From: Citrobacter sp. Res13-Sevr-PEB04-36
GTDB taxonomy: Bacteria; Pseudomonadota; Gammaproteobacteria; Enterobacterales; Enterobacteriaceae
Assembly (NCBI RefSeq): GCF_015672735.1
Contig: NZ_JADABY010000014.1
Coordinates: forward strand, 124,001 to 188,000
Length of the DNA: 64,000 nucleotides
Direction of reading: 5' to 3'
Shown: in pieces, positions 59,417-64,000 of the stretch
Numbering within the stretch: position 1 is the stretch's first letter
Layout: the number at the start of each line of letters is the position of its first letter
Notes under the pieces: generated by a model
What the model was told of the DNA's origin: nothing
What the model saw: only the letters and a program-made list of their open reading frames with translations
Databases searched by the model: none
Made by a program: the position numbers and the translations under genes

Positions 59417-60094
59417 ATGAAACAGTATTTGATTGCCCCCTCAATTCTGTCGGCTGATTTTGCCCGCCTGGGTGAGGACACCGCGAGCGTCCTGGCTGCC
59501 GGTGCCGATGTTGTGCACTTCGATGTCATGGACAACCATTATGTACCTAACCTGACTATCGGGCCGATGGTACTGAAATCACTACGCAAATATGGGATTA
59601 CCGCCCCTATTGATGTGCATCTGATGGTGAAGCCGGTTGATCGTATTATCCCGGACTTCGCTGCCGCGGGCGCCAGCATCATTACCTTTCACCCGGAAGC
59701 CTCCGAACACGTCGATCGCACCTTACAGCTGATCAAAGAGAACGGCTGTAAAGCGGGTTTGGTATTTAACCCGGCCACGCCGCTGAGCTACCTGGACTAC
59801 GTGATGGATAAGCTCGATGTGATCCTGCTGATGTCCGTTAACCCAGGCTTTGGCGGGCAATCTTTCATTCCGCAAACGCTGGAAAAGCTGCGTGAAGTCC
59901 GCCGCCGTATTGATGAGTCCGGCTATGACATTCGCCTGGAAGTTGATGGCGGCGTTAAGGTGAACAATATCGGCGAAATCGCCGCAGCGGGTGCGGATAT
60001 GTTTGTCGCAGGCTCCGCGATTTTCGACCAACCTGACTACAAAAAAGTCATTGATGAAATGCGCCATGAACTGGCGAAGGTAAGTCATGGATAA
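59417..60094 (+). CDS. rpe: Rpe, ribulose-phosphate 3-epimerase
   Basis: Interconverts ribulose-5-phosphate and xylulose-5-phosphate in the pentose phosphate pathway; a TIM-barrel metal enzyme. The 225 residues equal E. coli Rpe. Visible motifs are [30 protein letters not shown] and [10 protein letters not shown], with EVDGGV near the C-terminus. AAGGAG precedes the start; it overlaps gph by eight bases. Confidence 0.98.
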   Translation: MKQYLIAPSILSADFARLGEDTASVLAAGADVVHFDVMDNHYVPNLTIGPMVLKSLRKYGITAPIDVHLMVKPVDRIIPDFAAAGASIITFHPEASEHVDRTLQLIKENGCKAGLVFNPATPLSYLDYVMDKLDVILLMSVNPGFGGQSFIPQTLEKLREVRRRIDESGYDIRLEVDGGVKVNNIGEIAAAGADMFVAGSAIFDQPDYKKVIDEMRHELAKVSHG

Positions 60095-60845
60095 ATTTCA
60101 GGATATTCGGGGCGTTGCTTTTGACCTCGACGGTACGCTGGTTGATAGCGCGCCGGGATTAGCCGCCGCGGTAGATATGGCGCTATATGCGCTGGAATTA
60201 CCCACCGCAGGTGAAGAACGTGTGATTACCTGGATTGGTAATGGCGCGGATGTATTGATGGAGCGTGCGCTCACCTGGGCTCGCCTTGAGCGCGCGACGC
60301 TGCGTAAAACCACGGGTAAACCTCCCGTTGATGACGACATTCCTGCCGTTGAGCAAGTGCGTATTTTACGTAAGCTGTTTGACCGCTATTACGGTGACGT
60401 TGCCGAAGAAGGGACATTCTTATTCCCCCACGTTGCCGATACGCTGGGTGCGCTGCATGCGAAAGGCCTGCCGTTAGGTCTGGTGACTAACAAGCCGACG
60501 CCGTTTGTGGCACCGTTGCTTAATGCACTGGATATCGCCAGGTATTTTAGCGTAGTCATCGGTGGTGACGACGTTAAGAACAAAAAGCCGCATCCTGACC
60601 CGCTGCTGTTAGTGGCCTCACGTATGGAGATCGCGCCTGAACAATTGCTCTTTGTCGGTGATTCGCGCAATGATATTCAGGCGGCAAAAGCCGCAGGCTG
60701 TCCTTCGGTTGGCCTCACGTATGGGTATAACTACGGTGAAGGGATCGACCTCAGCCAGCCGGATGTAATTTACGACAGCATTAATGACCTTCTGCCCGCA
60801 CTCGGGCTCCCGTATAGCGAAAATCAGGAATTGAAAAATGACTAA
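60087..60845 (+). CDS. gph: Gph, phosphoglycolate phosphatase
   Basis: HAD-family phosphatase that clears 2-phosphoglycolate, mainly from repair of 3'-phosphoglycolate DNA ends. The 252 residues equal E. coli Gph. HAD motifs are [25 protein letters not shown] and [16 protein letters not shown]. It overlaps rpe and trpS by eight bases each, which suggests tight translational coupling. Confidence 0.97.
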   Translation: MDKFQDIRGVAFDLDGTLVDSAPGLAAAVDMALYALELPTAGEERVITWIGNGADVLMERALTWARLERATLRKTTGKPPVDDDIPAVEQVRILRKLFDRYYGDVAEEGTFLFPHVADTLGALHAKGLPLGLVTNKPTPFVAPLLNALDIARYFSVVIGGDDVKNKKPHPDPLLLVASRMEIAPEQLLFVGDSRNDIQAAKAAGCPSVGLTYGYNYGEGIDLSQPDVIYDSINDLLPALGLPYSENQELKND

Positions 60846-61842
60846 GCCCATCGTTTTTAGTGGCGCACAGCCCTCAGGTGAATTGACCATTGGCAACTAT
60901 ATGGGTGCGCTGCGTCAATGGGTAAACATGCAAGATGATTACCACTGCATCTACTGTATCGTGGACCAGCATGCTATCACCGTCCGTCAGGACGCGCAGA
61001 AGCTGCGTAAAGCCACGCTGGACACGCTGGCACTGTATCTGGCGTGTGGTATCGATCCTGAGAAAAGCACCATTTTCGTTCAGTCCCACGTGCCGGAACA
61101 TGCACAGTTAGGCTGGGCGCTGAACTGCTACACCTATTTCGGCGAACTGAGCCGCATGACTCAGTTCAAAGATAAATCTGCCCGTTACGCTGAAAACATC
61201 AATGCCGGCTTGTTCGACTACCCGGTACTGATGGCGGCCGATATTCTGTTGTACCAGACCAATCTGGTACCGGTAGGGGAAGATCAGAAACAGCACCTGG
61301 AACTGAGCCGTGACGTCGCCCAGCGTTTTAATGCACTGTATGGCGACATCTTCAAAGTACCTGAGCCGTTTATTCCGAAATCCGGTGCACGCGTGATGTC
61401 CCTGCTTGAGCCGACGAAGAAAATGTCTAAGTCGGATGACAACCGCAACAACGTGATCGGCCTGCTGGAAGATCCGAAATCTGTGGTGAAGAAAATCAAA
61501 CGCGCCATGACGGATTCCGACGAGCCGCCTGTTGTTCGCTACGATGTGCAGAATAAAGCGGGTGTCGCCAACCTGCTGGATATTCTCTCTGCCGTGACCG
61601 GTCAGAGCATCCCGGAACTTGAGCAGCACTTTGAAGGCAAGATGTATGGTCACCTGAAGGGTGAAGTCGCAGACGCCGTGTCCGGTATGCTGACTGAGCT
61701 TCAGGAGCGTTATCACCGTTTCCGTAACGATGAAGCCTTCCTGCAGAAAGTAATGAAAGACGGCGCAGAAAAAGCTGGCGTACGTGCAGCGGAAACGCTG
61801 AAAGCGGTTTATGAAGCGATTGGATTTGTTGCCAAGCCGTAA
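60838..61842 (+). CDS. trpS: TrpS, tryptophanyl-tRNA synthetase
   Basis: Class I aminoacyl-tRNA synthetase charging tRNA-Trp. The 334 residues equal E. coli TrpS. The HIGH-like motif is in [11 protein letters not shown] (about residues 11-21), and KMSKS is in [10 protein letters not shown] (about 195). Last gene of the superoperon; an intrinsic terminator follows the stop. Confidence 0.98.
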   Translation: MTKPIVFSGAQPSGELTIGNYMGALRQWVNMQDDYHCIYCIVDQHAITVRQDAQKLRKATLDTLALYLACGIDPEKSTIFVQSHVPEHAQLGWALNCYTYFGELSRMTQFKDKSARYAENINAGLFDYPVLMAADILLYQTNLVPVGEDQKQHLELSRDVAQRFNALYGDIFKVPEPFIPKSGARVMSLLEPTKKMSKSDDNRNNVIGLLEDPKSVVKKIKRAMTDSDEPPVVRYDVQNKAGVANLLDILSAVTGQSIPELEQHFEGKMYGHLKGEVADAVSGMLTELQERYHRFRNDEAFLQKVMKDGAEKAGVRAAETLKAVYEAIGFVAKP

Positions 61843-61860
61843 TTTACTCTGTATTTCGAA

Positions 61861-61885
61861 AACCGGGTTAGCCCCGGTTTTTTTT
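61861..61885 (+). terminator. Intrinsic terminator after trpS
   Basis: AACCGGG-TTAG-CCCCGGTT followed by a T-run; closes the dam superoperon and separates it from the yhf genes. Confidence 0.92.
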
Positions 61886-61951
61886 CGTCTGTCGGTTTGC
61901 AAACAACAAAAACTGTGAAGTGCTTCGCCGTTTGCACATTTCGTTATTGCG

Positions 61952-62001
61952 TTATATCTTCAATTTAATGAAGATATAAATATTCAATTTACTGAAAATA
62001 T
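61952..62001 (+). promoter_or_regulatory. Two palindromic operators before yhfZ
   Basis: Perfect 11-base arms TTATATCTTCA-ATTTAA-TGAAGATATAA at 61952-61979, and a second, imperfect copy AAATATTCA-ATTTAC-TGAAAATAT at 61978-62001, with centres 24 bases apart. Both have the core TTCA-N6-TGAA, seen again before yhfX. Likely binding sites for YhfZ itself, at the start of its gene. Confidence 0.6.
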
Positions 62002-62910
62002 ATGATGCGTCGGACATTTATCAAGAAAGAGGGGGTTGTACTGACAACCCTGGCCCGTTACCTTCTCGGTGAGAAGTGCGGTAATCGTTTGAAAACTATC
62101 GATGAACTGGCTGCTGAGTGTCATTCATCGGTAGGGCTAACACAGGCGGCGCTGAAAACGCTGGAATCCTCTGGAGCGATCCGTATCGAGCGTCGCGGGC
62201 GTAACGGCAGCTTCCTGGTGGAGATGGATAACCGCACGTTGTTGAAGCATGTCGATATCAATAATGTGGTCTGTGCGATGCCGCTGCCCTATACCCGTTT
62301 GTATGAAGGGTTGGCGAGTGGACTGAAAGCGCAGTTTGACGGGATCCCGTTTTATTACGCACATATGCGTGGGGCGGATATCCGTGTGGAATGCCTGATC
62401 AATGGCGTCTACGACATGGCGGTAGTTTCCCGTCTGGCTGCAGAAAGTTATCTTGCGCAAAACGGGCTTCGCATCGTACTGGCACTGGGACCGCATACTT
62501 ACGTAGGCGAACACCAACTTATCTGTCGTAAAGGTGAGTCCGGGCAAGTGAAGAGGGTGGGACTGGATAACCGCTCGGCGGATCAGAAAATTATGACCGA
62601 GGCCTGTTTTGGTGAGCGTGATGTTGAGCTGATTGACCTTCCTTATCACGAAAGCCTGCAGCGTATTGCGAAAGGGGATGTAGATGCGGTGATCTGGAAC
62701 GTGGTGGCGGAGGCTGAACTGGCAGTACTGGGGTTAGAAGCAACGCCACTGACCAACGACCCGCGATTTCTGCAGGCCACCGAAGCCGTAGTGTTGACCC
62801 GGACAGATGATTATCCGATGCAGCAGTTACTCCGTGCCGTCGTTAACAAAGACGCGCTGCTTGCCCACCAGCAACGTGTGGCAAATGGTGAACAGGAACC
62901 CAGTTATTAA
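62002..62910 (+). CDS. yhfZ: YhfZ, putative transcriptional regulator
   Basis: A 302-residue regulator-type protein: N-terminal winged helix-turn-helix of GntR-like layout (residues about 25-75, CHSSVGLTQAALKTLESSGA then IRIERRGRNGSFLV) and a C-terminal domain resembling a periplasmic-binding fold (YEGLASGLKAQFDG through YDMAVVSRLAAESY, with VGLDNRSADQ later). Uncharacterised in E. coli. Two ATGs occur, at 62002 and 62005, with no clear Shine-Dalgarno; either may be used. yhfY follows after 14 bases. Self-control through the palindromes upstream is inference. Confidence 0.85.
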   Translation: MMRRTFIKKEGVVLTTLARYLLGEKCGNRLKTIDELAAECHSSVGLTQAALKTLESSGAIRIERRGRNGSFLVEMDNRTLLKHVDINNVVCAMPLPYTRLYEGLASGLKAQFDGIPFYYAHMRGADIRVECLINGVYDMAVVSRLAAESYLAQNGLRIVLALGPHTYVGEHQLICRKGESGQVKRVGLDNRSADQKIMTEACFGERDVELIDLPYHESLQRIAKGDVDAVIWNVVAEAELAVLGLEATPLTNDPRFLQATEAVVLTRTDDYPMQQLLRAVVNKDALLAHQQRVANGEQEPSY

Positions 62911-62924
62911 GCGAAGGGCATAAG

Positions 62925-63287
62925 ATGGAAAACAGACTGAACCTGTTGTGTGAAGCGGGTGTTATCGACAAGGATATCTGCAGCGGCATGCTGCAGGTAG
63001 TGAAGCAACTCGATGAAGAGTGGCATTTACCGGTTCATACCGAGCAGGGAGCAATGGCAATAACCCATATGGCGAGCGCATTAATGCGTAGCCGCCGGGG
63101 GGAAGTGATCGAAGCTCTTGATGATGAACTGCTGGCTGAGCTGGCGCAATCAAACCACTGGCCAACTATTTTATTGGTGCATTGTGGGTTGTTGAAAGAG
63201 TTTGCGCTGACGCTACATGCTAATGAAGAGGGGTATCTGTTGGCGAACCTGTACGGATTATGGATGGCGGCGCACGAAGGCGTCTGA
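62925..63287 (+). CDS. yhfY: YhfY, PRD-like protein
   Basis: A 120-residue protein resembling a single PTS regulation domain (PRD), mainly helical; THMASALMRSRRGE (His48) looks like the PRD histidine region. PRDs normally sit in antiterminators and activators and are phosphorylated by PTS proteins, but here the domain stands alone. No function is established. The start follows GAAGGGC. It lies between yhfZ and yhfX, 83 bases before the latter. Confidence 0.82.
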   Translation: MENRLNLLCEAGVIDKDICSGMLQVVKQLDEEWHLPVHTEQGAMAITHMASALMRSRRGEVIEALDDELLAELAQSNHWPTILLVHCGLLKEFALTLHANEEGYLLANLYGLWMAAHEGV

Positions 63288-63315
63288 GGTAAATCGAATA
63301 TCGGCGTACCGCATC

Positions 63316-63343
63316 TTAAATATTCAAAAAAATGAATATTTAA
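63316..63343 (+). promoter_or_regulatory. Palindromic operator between yhfY and yhfX
   Basis: TTAAATATTCA-AAAAAA-TGAATATTTAA: perfect 11-base arms and a 6-base spacer, the same geometry and TTCA-N6-TGAA core as the sites before yhfZ. Its centre is 41 bases before the yhfX ATG, suggesting a second control point and perhaps a promoter for the enzymes that follow. Confidence 0.6.
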
Positions 63344-63370
63344 CTGAGGGATTAGAAACGAGGCATACAG

Positions 63371-64000
63371 ATGTTTATACAGGCATTGAAACGCCAGAAC
63401 CCTGCACTCATTACTGCCGCTATTGGCCTGTGGCAGGAAGGAAAGATTGCGCCAGATAGCTGGGTTATTGATGTTGACCAGGTGATCGAGAATGGCAAAC
63501 GCCTCTTAGACGTGGCGCAGCAACACGGTATCTCACTCTATTTGATGACTAAGCAGATTGGGCGTAATCCGTGGCTGGCAGACAAGCTATTGCAGCTTGG
63601 TTATGAAGGCATTGTGGTTGTGGATTACAAAGAGGGCCGCGTGATGCGCCGCGCCGGGCTACCGGTCGCGCATCAGGGGCACCTGGTACAGATCCCTTCG
63701 CGACAGGTCAGTGACGCAGTGGCTCAGGGAACTGATGTCATAACTCTTTTTTCACTGGAAAAAGCGCGTGAGGTTTCCGCTGCGGCAGTGAAAGCTGGTT
63801 GTGAACAGGCTGTCATGCTCAAAGTCTATGATAAAGAGGATTATCTCTATCCGGGGCAAGAAAGTGGATTTCCACTGGCCTATCTGAACGATGTCGTGAA
63901 TGAAATACGTTGTTTACCGGGCCTGCATCTTAGTGGATTAACTCATTTTCCCTGCCTGCTGTGGGATGAGAAATCCGCAGAAACGGTACCGACGCCAAAT
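63371..64000 (+). CDS. yhfX: YhfX, PLP-dependent alanine racemase-like enzyme (partial)
   Basis: The frame opens with ATG at 63371 and stays open to the window edge, giving the first 210 of about 387 residues. The start reads MFIQALKRQNPALITAA. It resembles the fold type III (alanine racemase N-terminal) PLP enzymes; VIDVDQVIENGKRLLD and LPVAHQGHLVQIP match E. coli YhfX closely. Substrate and product are unknown. In E. coli the cluster continues with yhfW, php, yhfU, yhfT and yhfS. The 3' end is cut off here. Confidence 0.88.
   Translation, partial: MFIQALKRQNPALITAAIGLWQEGKIAPDSWVIDVDQVIENGKRLLDVAQQHGISLYLMTKQIGRNPWLADKLLQLGYEGIVVVDYKEGRVMRRAGLPVAHQGHLVQIPSRQVSDAVAQGTDVITLFSLEKAREVSAAAVKAGCEQAVMLKVYDKEDYLYPGQESGFPLAYLNDVVNEIRCLPGLHLSGLTHFPCLLWDEKSAETVPTPN

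Noticed and set aside
62002-64000. Horizontally acquired island at the end of the window
   Set aside because: The yhf genes lie in the same place and order in E. coli, and composition does not shift clearly, so this looks like old shared content.

Overview
This is an ordinary, gene-dense stretch of chromosome from an enterobacterium close to Escherichia, Citrobacter and Salmonella. Gene order matches the E. coli gntR-to-yhfX region read in one direction, almost every protein has the E. coli length to within a few residues, and REP/BIME palindromes fill many gaps. The genus cannot be fixed from this window. One difference from E. coli K-12 is that glpR is followed directly by malT, with no rtc genes between them. 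I see no prophage, transposase, integron, CRISPR array, tRNA or rRNA.

Layout. 1-2770: gluconate genes gntR (5' end cut off), gntK and gntU. 3055-4945: yhgN (minus) and asd. 5260-14629: the glycogen cluster glgB-glgX-glgC-glgA-glgP. 14812-18672: glpD (minus) facing away from glpE-glpG-glpR. 18718-26545: malT (minus) diverging from malP-malQ. 26577-30335: gntT, nfuA and gntX (minus), then bioH (plus). 30381-31319: an Rpn-type nuclease gene. 31515-34327: the ferrous iron operon feoA-feoB-feoC (minus). 34759-37662: tex (yhgF) and greB (minus). 37889-39957: ompR-envZ. 40038-41660: pckA (minus). 42039-43757: yhgE. 43808-47989: igaA-yrfG-hslR-hslO (minus). 48313-48873: nudE. 48968-51520: mrcA (minus). 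51641-54969: hofMNOPQ. 55373-61842: aroK-aroB-damX-dam-rpe-gph-trpS. 62002-64000: yhfZ-yhfY-yhfX, the last running off the window.

How the parts work together. GntR controls gluconate uptake (GntU, GntT) and phosphorylation (GntK); operator-like sites lie before gntK and gntT, and an unexplained extra one lies beyond gntU. The glg, mal and glp genes handle storage glucan, maltodextrin and glycerol-3-phosphate. The feo leader carries Fur- and FNR-type boxes. HofM to HofQ form a PilMNOPQ-like assembly. The aroK-to-trpS string is the classical dam superoperon.

The best leads are: (1) a strong internal ribosome binding site and ATG inside the Rpn nuclease gene, suggesting a gene-within-a-gene antitoxin; (2) a shared palindrome, TTCA-N6-TGAA with long A/T-rich arms, found twice before yhfZ and once before yhfX, likely the operator of the uncharacterised regulator YhfZ; (3) the orphan GntR-like site; (4) a possible 42-residue membrane peptide in the feo leader; (5) a perfect hairpin with GGA in its loop in the glgB leader.
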